NCBI GenBank assembly: GCA_027619225.1
Contig: JAQCFW010000021.1
Span: forward strand, 1-32,859
Direction of reading: 5' to 3'
From: Bacteroidota bacterium
GTDB taxonomy: Bacteria > Bacteroidota > Bacteroidia > Flavobacteriales_D > Sanyastnellaceae
Length of the DNA stretch: 32,859 bases
Shown: positions 15,213 to 24,888 of the stretch, piece after piece
How the letters are laid out: every line of letters begins with the position of its first letter
Position numbering within the stretch: position 1 is the first letter of the stretch
Notes under the pieces: generated by a model
Told to the model about the DNA's origin: nothing
What the model saw: only the letters and a program-made list of their open reading frames with translations
The model's database searches: none
Position numbers and translations under genes: made by a program

Positions 15213-18200
15213 TTACTCGACGTCTAAAGTATTAAAATAATCGTTGACTTTGTCCCTATAATAAGGAACTAAATCAGCGGGGACTGTTCGTAACAATTCT
15301 AACTCATTAGCCTTATTACGTAGATAATCAATCATTTGTGGAGAATCAGGGTGTAAACTTTGATTACCAACCCTTGATTTTCGTTCATTTTTCTCACCTC
15401 TTATCCTGTCCGCTTCTTCCGCATCAAGTAATCTTGATAAAATATCACGCTGTCTTTCAAGCGTGCTGATATCTACATTTCTATTTATGAGGTCACGCTC
15501 TAACTCCTCCATTTCATCCGCAATTTTCCTCATTTCATCCCCCTCACCAGACCCATCTTCATTTAAATCTTTTGCCCTTTGTTTTGCCATTTCGCGCAAA
15601 GCCGCTTGTTGCGCAGCCATCTCCGCAAGCTGTTTACTCATTCCCTGACCTTTTTTTCCAGACTCTCCCTTGTTAGAGTTTTCACCCATCTGCTTTTTCA
15701 TCTGCTCTAGTTTTTCCCCCAAAGCCTTTTGCATTTTTTTCATATCACTGGCTTTTGGAGAGGGTTTGGACCCAGAGCCACCGGGCTTACTGCAATTTCC
15801 TGATCCAGGATTGTTGCACTCCTGTTTATTTTGCATTTGTTTAAGTGCCTCATCGAGAAGCAACGCAAGGTTGTTAAACGATGTCATGACATATTGCTGA
15901 TTGGTCACGATTTCGCTGGTTTTTCTATCAGCAAACCCAACCAAAGCCTTGTCCATGTGATGATTTACAAGACCTATTTCCCGATTTACAGCACTGGCCA
16001 ACTGCCTCACTCTTAGAGACAATTCAAACAAAGAATCAGCGACCATTTTAGATCCATCTTTAAGAAAACGCTGTGTTTGACCATGGGTAACATACCTCGG
16101 ATCCTGTGATTCTGTAGCCCCAAGATTAGCCATAAGCTCCTCTTCATCGAAGGACAGTGTTATAATATTCTCTAACAACGCTCTTAGCGCTTCCATATCC
16201 TCTTCTTCACTCTCTTCTTGAGATTGCATTTGCATGCTTTCTATTTTTTGAGCAAGCTCTTTCATCTTTTCCGCAGCGCTTTTTTGTTTTTCCGCTGCTT
16301 TTTTCTCTTTGCCTTTTTCTAATTCCTCTGTGCTTTCTTTTTGATCTTCAGAAATAGACTTTTCTTCCTCTTCACTATTGAGCATGGGATTGGGATTTTC
16401 AAGATCAGCATTGTCTTTTTCCAACTCCTTAATTTTCTCCTTTAATTGGTCAAAAGACTCATTTAACTGTTCTTGTTCTTTTTTCAACTGCTCACTGGTA
16501 AGCTGTTCTTCCTCAGTCTTTTTTGCTAAATCAGACTGTTTCTCAGCCAATTTTTCCAACCCTTCAACAAGCTCTTCCATTTTAACCTCCCACTCCAGCT
16601 GTTTAAATTGCTCTAAAGCCCGATCTAATTCCTTCTCTAAAGCATCTTGACCGACGTCCATCTTGTCGAGCTGTTTTTGCAATTCATCAGGATTCATGTC
16701 TTCCATAAGCTCCTGCATTTTCTCATAGAGCTCACGTAGCTCTTCAGACATTACATCATTCATGATTTTCTGAAGCTCTTCCTGTTTCTCCATAATCCTT
16801 TCGTTCTGAGGAGAAAACTCATTGAGGCGTTCATTCTTTATTTCGTTGGCTTTTTTAACCTTATCAAGCTCATTTTTTAGTTCTTCCTGTTTTTCAAGCA
16901 ACTCCTCAAGAGCTTTTTTATCCTGCCAATCCATTTCCCGCTCCTCTCTTAACCTCTCTTTAAAAGACTCCATCTCCCTTCTTAACTCCTCAGCCCTTTC
17001 TACAGCGTCTTCAATATTTGAGGCAATTTCATCATCAGAATCATCTCTTTCCGACAACAACTCTTGCTTTGTTGGAGCAGAAAAGATACCAGTTGAGGTT
17101 TTGGCAGACTTTGCGCCATTTACCCCATCATTGTCCCAAACCTCCATCCAATACTCAACGGTTTCCCCAGCGACGAGTTCTAGATCCTGCATATCCCAAA
17201 CGAAAAACAGATTGTCATTTTTTCCGAGAGGCCTTTCAAGGATGGTATAGTCAACATTTTCCGTACCACCCTCTCTAACCGCAAAAGCTAGCTTAGAAAA
17301 CCCATAGTCGTCACCAACACTCCCAGAGAAATATTTTATTTTTCTTGAAATACTATCTTCAGCTTCTTCAACTTTTATAACAGGCCTTCTGTCAGCGATG
17401 ACCCTTATCGAATACCTCATTGAATCCACAGCACCTAGGTCATCGTTTTCTGGAATGAACCAATACGGCAAAGTGCTTAAAGAGCGCCATGATGCTGAAA
17501 AGACATTCCCTGTAATATTTATGGGGGTTACCAACGAATCCCCTATCGTCATTCTTAGACGATCCGCATCTTTTACCCGGCACTCCCAATTTATCGAAGT
17601 CCCCTCGGCAACAATGATATCGCCGTTGTTGTATTGAGTAACCTTCTCAAGACCAGTATATCCAGGGGGGTTAGCAACAAGGGTAAATTCTTTAACAAGT
17701 GGAATAGGCAATGCATAAAGTGTGTAAACAGGCGAGTCCCATCCGTTTGCAGAACACTTAAAATTGGTATTTAACCTGAGCGACATAAATGTGTAGCGGA
17801 ACATATCTCCAACCAGATGCTCCATTCGATATCTGTTCCCACCCTCTTCAAGGAAAACAGTCGAGGGTATAGACGCGCCGACAATCTTTACAATAAAATT
17901 AAACCGCTCACCCTTAGGCGCCTTCAAAGGCACAGAGACAACTTCATATCTGAACGGCGCAGGGGTTTCGAATGAGGTTCTGTGGTTAATAAGCCTGTCA
18001 GTTGACTCAGAAACCACAAGGGGCCTCCAAATAAGAAGAGCAATGAGCACCGCTATAGGCCCGAGCGCGTACTTTAAATAGACAAGATTTTCACGCAAGT
18101 CAATTGCCTTCGTAAATGCGATGGGACTGAGTTCCGATATTTTCTGATCGACACTTGCAATTAATAAATCATTGTTGCCAGAGTGGGAGCCGTGATTCAT

Positions 18201-18548
18201 TTGGTCTGAAAGCTGAAGCGTGTTCAACAGCTTGTCCCTTACTTCGGGAAAGTGATCTCCAACGATGCGGCTTGCATCCTCATGGCTAATAACCCTACCT
18301 AAACGAAAAAGCTTTAACAAGGGAAAAACCACCATAACCAATAGAACACCCGCTACAAGGAGCGTAAATCCCCAGAACAAAACGGTTCGAGTAAGCATCC
18401 CAAACCTCCCTAAAAACTCAATTCCGGTCAGGATTAGAAAACCGACAGTTACAATACCAGCGGCAACGATAGAGCCTCGCAATGCCTGATTTCGGTAATA
18501 CTTTCTGATAAAAGCATCCAGTTTTTCTATGAGAGAGTTGTATATCAT
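15213..18548 (-). CDS. DUF4175 family large membrane protein
   Basis: An 1111-residue protein. Membrane segments lie near residues 23-45, 52-76 and 160-178 (YALGPIAVLIALLIW). A beta-rich extracytoplasmic region follows (about 190-490). A very long charged coiled coil spans about 500-790, full of Glu/Lys/Gln heptads (EELLEKQEELKNELDKVKK), and another Gln/Lys/Met-rich helical region runs 880-1050 after a short Gly/Ser/Pro linker (NPGSGNCSKPGGSGS). This architecture fits DUF4175, whose function I do not know. It is the first gene of the operon with the RsbW-like gene, ybeY and mnmG, and shares a 62-base divergent spacer with the lamin-tail protein gene. Confidence 0.85.
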   Translation of the reverse strand: MIYNSLIEKLDAFIRKYYRNQALRGSIVAAGIVTVGFLILTGIEFLGRFGMLTRTVLFWGFTLLVAGVLLVMVVFPLLKLFRLGRVISHEDASRIVGDHFPEVRDKLLNTLQLSDQMNHGSHSGNNDLLIASVDQKISELSPIAFTKAIDLRENLVYLKYALGPIAVLIALLIWRPLVVSESTDRLINHRTSFETPAPFRYEVVSVPLKAPKGERFNFIVKIVGASIPSTVFLEEGGNRYRMEHLVGDMFRYTFMSLRLNTNFKCSANGWDSPVYTLYALPIPLVKEFTLVANPPGYTGLEKVTQYNNGDIIVAEGTSINWECRVKDADRLRMTIGDSLVTPINITGNVFSASWRSLSTLPYWFIPENDDLGAVDSMRYSIRVIADRRPVIKVEEAEDSISRKIKYFSGSVGDDYGFSKLAFAVREGGTENVDYTILERPLGKNDNLFFVWDMQDLELVAGETVEYWMEVWDNDGVNGAKSAKTSTGIFSAPTKQELLSERDDSDDEIASNIEDAVERAEELRREMESFKERLREEREMDWQDKKALEELLEKQEELKNELDKVKKANEIKNERLNEFSPQNERIMEKQEELQKIMNDVMSEELRELYEKMQELMEDMNPDELQKQLDKMDVGQDALEKELDRALEQFKQLEWEVKMEELVEGLEKLAEKQSDLAKKTEEEQLTSEQLKKEQEQLNESFDQLKEKIKELEKDNADLENPNPMLNSEEEEKSISEDQKESTEELEKGKEKKAAEKQKSAAEKMKELAQKIESMQMQSQEESEEEDMEALRALLENIITLSFDEEELMANLGATESQDPRYVTHGQTQRFLKDGSKMVADSLFELSLRVRQLASAVNREIGLVNHHMDKALVGFADRKTSEIVTNQQYVMTSFNNLALLLDEALKQMQNKQECNNPGSGNCSKPGGSGSKPSPKASDMKKMQKALGEKLEQMKKQMGENSNKGESGKKGQGMSKQLAEMAAQQAALREMAKQRAKDLNEDGSGEGDEMRKIADEMEELERDLINRNVDISTLERQRDILSRLLDAEEADRIRGEKNERKSRVGNQSLHPDSPQMIDYLRNKANELELLRTVPADLVPYYRDKVNDYFNTLDVE

Positions 18549-18559
18549 ATTAAGACCCT

Positions 18560-18575
18560 TAAAGATACGTATCTT
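18560..18575. promoter_or_regulatory. Divergent promoter region with a 14-bp palindrome
   Basis: AAGATACGTATCTT (18562-18575) is a perfect palindrome in the 62-base gap between two divergent genes. On the minus strand it contributes to TATCTTTA (18567-18560), one base from the TAnnTTTG -7 consensus, 12 bases before the DUF4175 ATG. On the plus strand it reads TATCTTAC, a weaker match. It may be overlapping divergent -7 boxes or a repressor site. Confidence 0.45.
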
Positions 18576-18610
18576 ACGCCTCCATTTGTTACTAAACCAG
18601 AATATCAGCT

Positions 18611-21600
18611 ATGCGTTCGATTTATATCTATTTATTTGCTGTAATTACAGCAGGCTCAACATTTTCTACCAATGCTCAAGGTGTTGTAATTAACGAGGTT
18701 GATGTTATTGTAACAGAATCAAACCCTCAGTTTATTGAGCTGTATGGCGAGCCTAATTCGGGACTTGAAGGATATTCTCTTGCATTTGTAAGATCAATAT
18801 GGCTTGGCGGTGGCGCTTATGGCGTTGAGGTTTATTCTGCGATATCTCTTGAGGGAATGCAGCTTGATCCTGACGGATTCCTTACAATTACCGGCGATTT
18901 GGCTGAAAATGTGGGCGCCGTTGCCATTTACGAGGCAGATATTTCAATTTTCACAGTGGGGGAGGAGCCTCCAACGGAAGACATCATTGACGCTTTGGTT
19001 TATGGAAATGTGGGACCATCTCATCCACAGGTGTCAGGAATATTACAAGCTTTAGTTCCTCCCGGAACAGGCCTGTTATATGAAGGCGCTGAGGAAAACC
19101 CCCAAGGACATTCAATAGCGAGACTTCCCGATGGCGGGGAACCCTTTGACCTAAGTTCATATGCGATCCAACCCCCGTCTCAAGGAACAACGAATATTCT
19201 TGCGTGTGCTGGAGGGTTTTTAGAAATCACGAATGCAGCAAATGACACCCTTTGTACTGACCAAGGCCCTGCAATTGCAACATTTAATCACATTACAGAT
19301 GCCCCTACAGCATCCCTAACACTGCTTGTTGTAGACCCAGTTGATGGAATTATTTTATCATCAGCATCAGGATCGGCAATTAATTTTGAAGGCTTGGGAG
19401 ACGGGTTGCTTGATGTAGTTGCCGTTTCTCATAACTCGCCCTTAGATGCAAATTCTATAGAGATGGGAATGCCTCTTTCCGGAGTGACTTCCTCAGGGTG
19501 TTTTTCTTTGAGCGAACTGCAATATGTAATTTTTGTTGAAACATGTGAGTCGCCAGCGTGTGATGGAGGAACGATGCTAGACGCAAGCGGATCAAACGAG
19601 GTATTAGCTTGCCTAACACCTGAAGGTACAATCGTCGCTTTCGGATATTACTCCGAGGCGGTAGAAGACGATTTTTTATTTGCAATCTGCACTGTTGAGG
19701 ATACAATAATCACAACAATTGAGGTTCCGTTTTATGACTTTACGGATCTGGGAGTGAATGATTACCACGTTTGGGGTATCAGCACACAAGGAGAGCTTGA
19801 CCCCGCAACGATAGCGCCTGGAGCTTTTGTAGGTGGCGCAACAGCTTTAGAGTGTGATAGCATTGGAGCCTCAGCCTTGGTTATTTCAATTTTAGAGTGT
19901 GGCGCAGCAGGGCTTTGCGATGACCTTATTATTTCCGAGTATGTAGAGGGGGATAGCCACAATAAGGCAATTGAACTATTCAACCCATCTGACGTTGCAA
20001 TAGACCTTACTCCATATACAATGGAGCTTTACAACAATGGAGCGACTGAGCCGAATCAAGAATTAAATTTAACCGGTTCGATTCCCCAGGGCGGAACCTA
20101 TGTAATCGGAAACTCACAAGCGACACCAGCTCTTCAAAACCTAAGCGACGTAACCTCTCAGCTTACCTGGTTCAACGGAAATGATGCTTTAGTGCTAAGT
20201 AAAAATGGCGAAGCAATAGATATTATGGGTGTTGTAGGACAAGATCCAGGTGATGCATGGACAGTTTCCTCAGGGGGATCGATGTCTGAACACACCCTGG
20301 TGAGAAAACCCAATGTAGGGCACGGAACGACTGACTGGGAAGAATGCCAAACCCAATGGGATTCATACCCTCAAGACACCTTTGACTTTCTGGGCTCACA
20401 TCAGGTTACTTGTGGTGGACTTGGAACAATGTCTGTAGGGTTTGACGCTCCCGAATTGTATGTAAACGAAGGGGGAGGAGTGACAGTCTCTATTTCACCG
20501 ATTTACCCAATTGAAGATGTTGAAGTTGAGTTAAATATTGTAGGTGGAGATGCCATTACAGGAATTGATTTCCCGGATGTGTTCCCACTAAGTTTTAACT
20601 TTGAAATGGGACTTTTAAATTCCCAATCCTTCAACTTTACCGCCATCGATGAAGAGGATCCAGAGCTTCAGGAGGACGTGCTTATTGCATTAAGCATCAT
20701 CTCTGGTGGAGCGATTCTCGGCATAGACACTTTGGTGATTCATATTTTACCTTCAGACTTAGAATATCCAGTTTATGAAATAGATCAGGTCAGAGGAACA
20801 AACCCCCAAGGAGTTCTTGACAGCATAGGTGTGGCGTGCGAGCTTAGAGGGATCGTTCACGGTTGGAATGACTACCCTTCAGGCCTTCAGTTCACGTTAA
20901 TAGACCCTACAAATGGAATAAATGTATTCAGCCCAATCAGTGATTTCGGGTACAATGTTGTTGAAGGAGACAGTGTTCGAGTTAGGGGAGTTATAGATCA
21001 GTATTTAGGTTTAGCCCAAATCAGAATAGACACCCTGCTCTTCGAAGGCTCGGGCTTCCCATCTGACACACCTCAATTGGTATTTGAAATGGACGAGGAG
21101 ACAGAGTCTAGAATTATTACATTAAAGTGTACAGAGCTCGTTGATTTAGACGACTGGACGAATACCACCCCTGGATTTGATGTCCGACTTGCCTTCGGCA
21201 CTCAAGAGATAATAATGAGAATAGATGCCAATACAAATCTATTTGGCACAACTGCGCCTGTTGGAGTTTTCGGAGTCACGGGTATAGGTGGGCAGCGCGA
21301 TCCAAACGCGCCTTTTGTAGATGGATATATGATCACCCCTCGCGGCCAGTTTGACCTAACAGAACCTATAAATGCAGACTTTATAGTTAACTCACCTTGG
21401 GACGGAAATAGCGGACCAGTCGAAGTTTTCAATCTAAGTACTGGAGCCGATAATTACTTGTGGAATATGGGGGATGGAACCACTTACAACGACACAACAC
21501 CAGCACATAGTTATACAGAGGCGGGAACATTTACAATTTACCTAACGGCGTTTAGCGAAAATGGAGACTGTAGCTCTCAAACCTCATTTGAGGTGGTTTC

Positions 21601-21862
21601 TAACTGGGTTAGAGTTGAAGAGTTTTCAGGAATTATATTGAACGCTTTTCCCAACCCAACCTCAGACAAACTTATCATTTCGTCTCAACACAGGGTGTTG
21701 TTCTACAGCATTTCAGACGCCCTAGGACGCGTTGTAAAAAGCGAAGACGAAATTAACAGCAACACATTTGAGGTTGACGCGAGCTCCTTAAACAACGGTG
21801 TTTACTCTATTAGCGTGCAATCTGAAAGCGGGCTAGGTTTGGTGAGGTTTATTAAAAACTAA
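18611..21862 (+). CDS. Secreted lamin-tail / OB-fold / PKD protein with T9SS type A sorting domain
   Basis: A 1083-residue exported protein. Signal peptide at 1-22 (ending STNAQ). First lamin-tail-like domain about 23-170 (GVVINEVDVIV). Two Cys-containing repeat-like segments at about 195-430 (LACAGGFLEIT; VLACLTPEGTI). Second lamin-tail domain about 437-595 (DDLIISEYVEGDSHNKAIELFN). Calx-beta-like region about 606-717. OB-fold-like region about 723-830 (VACELRGIVHG, LQFTLIDPTNGINVF, VRVRGVIDQYLG). PKD domain about 923-995 (WNMGDGTTYNDTTPAHSY). Type A sorting domain about 1010-1083 (NAFPNPTSDKLIIS, VYSISVQS). Type IX secretion would place it on the surface or outside the cell. Lamin-tail plus OB-fold is the accessory set of ExeM-type nucleases, but no nuclease domain is seen in this protein. 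The convergent neighbour supplies one. Domain limits are approximate. Confidence 0.88.
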   Translation: MRSIYIYLFAVITAGSTFSTNAQGVVINEVDVIVTESNPQFIELYGEPNSGLEGYSLAFVRSIWLGGGAYGVEVYSAISLEGMQLDPDGFLTITGDLAENVGAVAIYEADISIFTVGEEPPTEDIIDALVYGNVGPSHPQVSGILQALVPPGTGLLYEGAEENPQGHSIARLPDGGEPFDLSSYAIQPPSQGTTNILACAGGFLEITNAANDTLCTDQGPAIATFNHITDAPTASLTLLVVDPVDGIILSSASGSAINFEGLGDGLLDVVAVSHNSPLDANSIEMGMPLSGVTSSGCFSLSELQYVIFVETCESPACDGGTMLDASGSNEVLACLTPEGTIVAFGYYSEAVEDDFLFAICTVEDTIITTIEVPFYDFTDLGVNDYHVWGISTQGELDPATIAPGAFVGGATALECDSIGASALVISILECGAAGLCDDLIISEYVEGDSHNKAIELFNPSDVAIDLTPYTMELYNNGATEPNQELNLTGSIPQGGTYVIGNSQATPALQNLSDVTSQLTWFNGNDALVLSKNGEAIDIMGVVGQDPGDAWTVSSGGSMSEHTLVRKPNVGHGTTDWEECQTQWDSYPQDTFDFLGSHQVTCGGLGTMSVGFDAPELYVNEGGGVTVSISPIYPIEDVEVELNIVGGDAITGIDFPDVFPLSFNFEMGLLNSQSFNFTAIDEEDPELQEDVLIALSIISGGAILGIDTLVIHILPSDLEYPVYEIDQVRGTNPQGVLDSIGVACELRGIVHGWNDYPSGLQFTLIDPTNGINVFSPISDFGYNVVEGDSVRVRGVIDQYLGLAQIRIDTLLFEGSGFPSDTPQLVFEMDEETESRIITLKCTELVDLDDWTNTTPGFDVRLAFGTQEIIMRIDANTNLFGTTAPVGVFGVTGIGGQRDPNAPFVDGYMITPRGQFDLTEPINADFIVNSPWDGNSGPVEVFNLSTGADNYLWNMGDGTTYNDTTPAHSYTEAGTFTIYLTAFSENGDCSSQTSFEVVSNWVRVEEFSGIILNAFPNPTSDKLIISSQHRVLFYSISDALGRVVKSEDEINSNTFEVDASSLNNGVYSISVQSESGLGLVRFIKN

Positions 21863-23691
21863 GAACAAACCCCGCCAAAAGCAGACAAAACTAACAACAG
21901 ATCTCCTACTGTAATAGACCCGTCGTTGTTCGTGTCGCCACTACAGGTTGCGCCGATTTCGCCACTGTTTAATAAATCCTCGGCGTCACTCAGACCATTT
22001 TCGTTTGTATCGTAATCAAGGGGGTCTGTGATAAATAGCGAAAGTTCAATTCCGTCGGTAAGCCCATCCCCATCAGTATCTTGAATTAATGGGTCTGTGA
22101 GGGTGATAAGGATTTCAATCTCATCTGAAAGGCCGTCAAGATCAGAGTCGGAACATGCATCACCAAGACCGTCGAAGTTGAAGTCTGTTTGGTCTGCATT
22201 TGATAAATCAGGGCAATTGTCAAGGGCATCGAAGATCCCATCCCCATCAGCATCTGTTTGAGAAATCCCACCAACCAAAGCAAGGTCAGCCACGACCATG
22301 AAGTGGTCTGAAGCATCCTCAGCATCATATAATTCAAGGTTATACTGAGCCAAACGAGCGGGCGGGAGGTCAGAGGTTTGGAGAGCATATGCGCGAAGGA
22401 CTTCGACTACAGCGTCAGAAATTACGATGTAATCTAATTTCCCAGGCATATAGGACCCGGAATCATTCCTCCAAGTATAATCCATAGCCCTGTCCGTCAA
22501 GCGAGCTACAATTTGGGTGAGGCCGGAGGAGTCCCAATCGGGAGAAAAATCATCCCCATAGACATTGTTGTTAAAAATATCACCAGTTTCGAGGGTGTTT
22601 ATGGGTCCAGAAAGCCCGACCATATTTAAATCCCCTCCGTAAATAATTGGGGAACCCTCCGGAAGATCTAGCACTCCACCTGGCTCTATAGCATCCCGCA
22701 GAAAAGACATATAATCATCAGCCTGCTCCTGCCTTTGGGCATCTCCGTCACAGCATTTAAGATGGGAACTGGTAAATAAGGTAGGCACACCCCAAACGCT
22801 TTCAGTGTTTATTAAAGCCGGCATTTGTCGATTTATTGTTGGGAAGATGGAGGTGATGGGAAAGCGGCTTGCGATCATTAAATCCCAATCGTCTTTTTCT
22901 ACAAACCAACTCGCGTCACCCTCTAAAGGAAGCCACATATTGAGTAAGTCAGCTACAAATGAAGGGGTGTAATCCTCGACTTCAGAAAACCCAATGATAT
23001 CAGGGTTTGTGGCATCTAAAATTCTGTCGTAAGAATCGTAAACACTCGTGTTGTCCAATTCTCTTTTCACATTCCAAAACGCAACTCTAATTTCCGTATT
23101 TTCCGCCCTTTCTAGAGGAGTAGGAGTGATGGAATAGCTGAAATCAGTAAGGACATGTTCCTCTCCGCCCTGAGGAATACTTGATGAAGTATCCCCCTCA
23201 TACCAAAGAAACTTAAGAGCGCCATTGTTCAGGTTTACGAGGGACCGGTCTATGGCAATTTCAAATTCAAAGGCACTATATACTGGAGCTACATGGACGC
23301 CAACGCTATTTATTCCCGGTCCAGAAGACGTTCCGTTGCTAGAAAACATTGTGACCGATCTCGAAGGAAAATTGATTACCATCTCAGCCCCCAACCCCAA
23401 CCCCAAATAATTGCTCCCTGTAGCGAGGTTGTTGTCGAAGTCAATTACAAGCCTAATAGAATTTGGAAGGGTATTTTCATCTAGAGCAACTTCGTTTGTA
23501 GTCCTGATATAGAAATACACCCAGTCGACATCATGTGTAATTGCGGCCTTATTAATATTTCCAACACCATCGTCAGACCAAGACATCGTTGTGTCCCAAT
23601 CTTCGAAATGATTGTCGAGAGTAATTGTTGTTTGGGCTGAAAAAGAAGAGGCGAAAAGGAAAAATAAAACCGTGTTTAGAATAAATCTCAT
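21859..23691 (-). CDS. Exported EEP-family nuclease/phosphatase with TSP3 repeats
   Basis: A 610-residue protein. Signal peptide 1-19 (FASSFSAQ). Residues 21-190 form a beta-rich domain resembling DOMON/CBM9-type modules (LDNHFEDWD). Residues 200-475 form the endonuclease/exonuclease/phosphatase domain with VAFWNVKREL (Asn207), FSEVED (Glu237), TSSHLKCCDGD, GGDLNM and the terminal DASDHFMVV. About 483-580 hold calcium-binding thrombospondin type 3 repeats (DADGDGIFDALDNCPD, DTDGDGLTD). The tail (DTNNDGSITVGDLLLVLS) is EF-hand/dockerin-like, with no classical T9SS sorting domain. A secreted DNase or phosphatase is expected, with the substrate not proven. It starts 4 bases after the hemW stop and shares CTAA with the stop of the convergent lamin-tail gene. 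Confidence 0.9.
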   Translation of the reverse strand: MRFILNTVLFFLFASSFSAQTTITLDNHFEDWDTTMSWSDDGVGNINKAAITHDVDWVYFYIRTTNEVALDENTLPNSIRLVIDFDNNLATGSNYLGLGLGAEMVINFPSRSVTMFSSNGTSSGPGINSVGVHVAPVYSAFEFEIAIDRSLVNLNNGALKFLWYEGDTSSSIPQGGEEHVLTDFSYSITPTPLERAENTEIRVAFWNVKRELDNTSVYDSYDRILDATNPDIIGFSEVEDYTPSFVADLLNMWLPLEGDASWFVEKDDWDLMIASRFPITSIFPTINRQMPALINTESVWGVPTLFTSSHLKCCDGDAQRQEQADDYMSFLRDAIEPGGVLDLPEGSPIIYGGDLNMVGLSGPINTLETGDIFNNNVYGDDFSPDWDSSGLTQIVARLTDRAMDYTWRNDSGSYMPGKLDYIVISDAVVEVLRAYALQTSDLPPARLAQYNLELYDAEDASDHFMVVADLALVGGISQTDADGDGIFDALDNCPDLSNADQTDFNFDGLGDACSDSDLDGLSDEIEILITLTDPLIQDTDGDGLTDGIELSLFITDPLDYDTNENGLSDAEDLLNSGEIGATCSGDTNNDGSITVGDLLLVLSAFGGVCS

Positions 23692-23695
23692 CTTA

Positions 23696-24850
23696 CTAAG
23701 TTACGAAAAAATCAGACGAGATAGAATCGCCAATAAGCCACATTTTTTCAGGAATACGGAAATATTCCCCAGATTTACAACCCGTTTTTATCAACCCTCC
23801 AGAGCCGGTCCACTTCTTCCAAGCTTCATGGTTAACCACAGCGGGATTTACACCCCACAACCTCTCTAACTCGACGAAACTAACCCCCACGTCCGTCCTT
23901 AATCCAGTCATCAGAGACTCATTACACCTGTCTATTCGGCTGAGTTTTTCAGAAGAGTCCGGAAGCAGACCACGCCCCACTTCAGAAATATATTTAGGGT
24001 TGTTAGAAATCACCACGTACCGAATATTGTCTCGAAAACCGTGTGCCCCAGGTCCCAACCCGACATACGGTTCGCCAGACCAATAACCCGAGTTATGTAA
24101 AGCCCTCCCTTCTTCCCCAATCGCCCAATTCGAAACCTCATAATGAATAAACCCTGCCTTTTTTGCTGCTGAGCAGAGGTATTCGTAATCAGCCTCTATT
24201 TTTTCATCTGGAGCCACTTTCTCAATCCCTTCTGAAACCCTGTGACCCAAGACGGTTTTAGGCTCAACAGTGAGAGCATAGCAGCTGATGTGATTTATAG
24301 GAAGATTCAGAGCCTTGTCAACCGTTTCCCTCCACTCTTTGTCATTTTGTGGCAGACCATAAATCAGGTCTAGGGAGATTTTATTAAACCCCATTTTGTG
24401 AGCGAGCCCAACGGCTTTTACAGCTTCAGTTCCGCTGTGTTTTCTATTCATCCACTCTAATTGAGAGTCTTCAAAAGACTGAACCCCTATACTAAGCCTG
24501 TCAAATCCTGCATCCAACCATCCTTGAAGTGTGCCTTCATTTACATCTTCAGGGTTTACCTCTATCGTGGTCTCTTTAAAAGAAGTCAGATTTTCAGGTA
24601 AAAATTCAGCTTTTATTGCGTCTGTGATTCTTTTAAGATCCTCCGATGGCAAAACAGACGGCGTCCCCCCACCGAAATACAGAGTGTTAAATTCAGGACC
24701 ATCCCAAACCCCACTTTCTTTCCTCAATTGCACTTCTTTCAAAAGTCCAGTGACAAACTCCCCAGTTCTCTGCAACGATGTTGAGAAATGGAAATCACAA
24801 TAGTGACATGCTGTGCGACAAAACGGTATGTGGACGTAGATTCCGGGCAT
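23696..24850 (-). CDS. hemW: Radical SAM protein HemW (HemN-like)
   Basis: A 384-residue radical SAM protein. The N-terminal motif HIPFCRTACHYCDFHF gives the CxxxCxxC cluster ligands Cys11, Cys15 and Cys18, followed by LYFGGGTPSVL, EVNPEDV, RLSIGVQSF and LDLIYGLPQ. The short N-terminus and length fit HemW, a haem-handling protein often misnamed oxygen-independent coproporphyrinogen oxidase. The start is ATG at 24850. Only 38 bases separate it from the divergent biotin carrier gene. The nuclease gene follows after 4 bases and is probably co-transcribed although functionally unrelated. Confidence 0.92.
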   Translation of the reverse strand: MPGIYVHIPFCRTACHYCDFHFSTSLQRTGEFVTGLLKEVQLRKESGVWDGPEFNTLYFGGGTPSVLPSEDLKRITDAIKAEFLPENLTSFKETTIEVNPEDVNEGTLQGWLDAGFDRLSIGVQSFEDSQLEWMNRKHSGTEAVKAVGLAHKMGFNKISLDLIYGLPQNDKEWRETVDKALNLPINHISCYALTVEPKTVLGHRVSEGIEKVAPDEKIEADYEYLCSAAKKAGFIHYEVSNWAIGEEGRALHNSGYWSGEPYVGLGPGAHGFRDNIRYVVISNNPKYISEVGRGLLPDSSEKLSRIDRCNESLMTGLRTDVGVSFVELERLWGVNPAVVNHEAWKKWTGSGGLIKTGCKSGEYFRIPEKMWLIGDSISSDFFVT

Positions 24851-24876
24851 GCACGCAAGGTCGGGGCTAACTGCTT

Positions 24877-24884
24877 TATCTTCG
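24877..24884 (+). promoter_or_regulatory. Possible -7 box for the biotin carrier gene
   Basis: TATCTTCG matches the TAnnTTTG consensus at all but one base. It ends only four bases before the ATG at 24889, so if real the transcript would be leaderless or nearly so. Confidence 0.3.
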
Positions 24885-24888
24885 CATT

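Noticed and set aside
16378-17278. Several plus-strand open frames opposite the DUF4175 gene
   Set aside because: They are low-complexity Ser/Phe-rich antisense shadows of the Glu/Lys coiled-coil coding strand.
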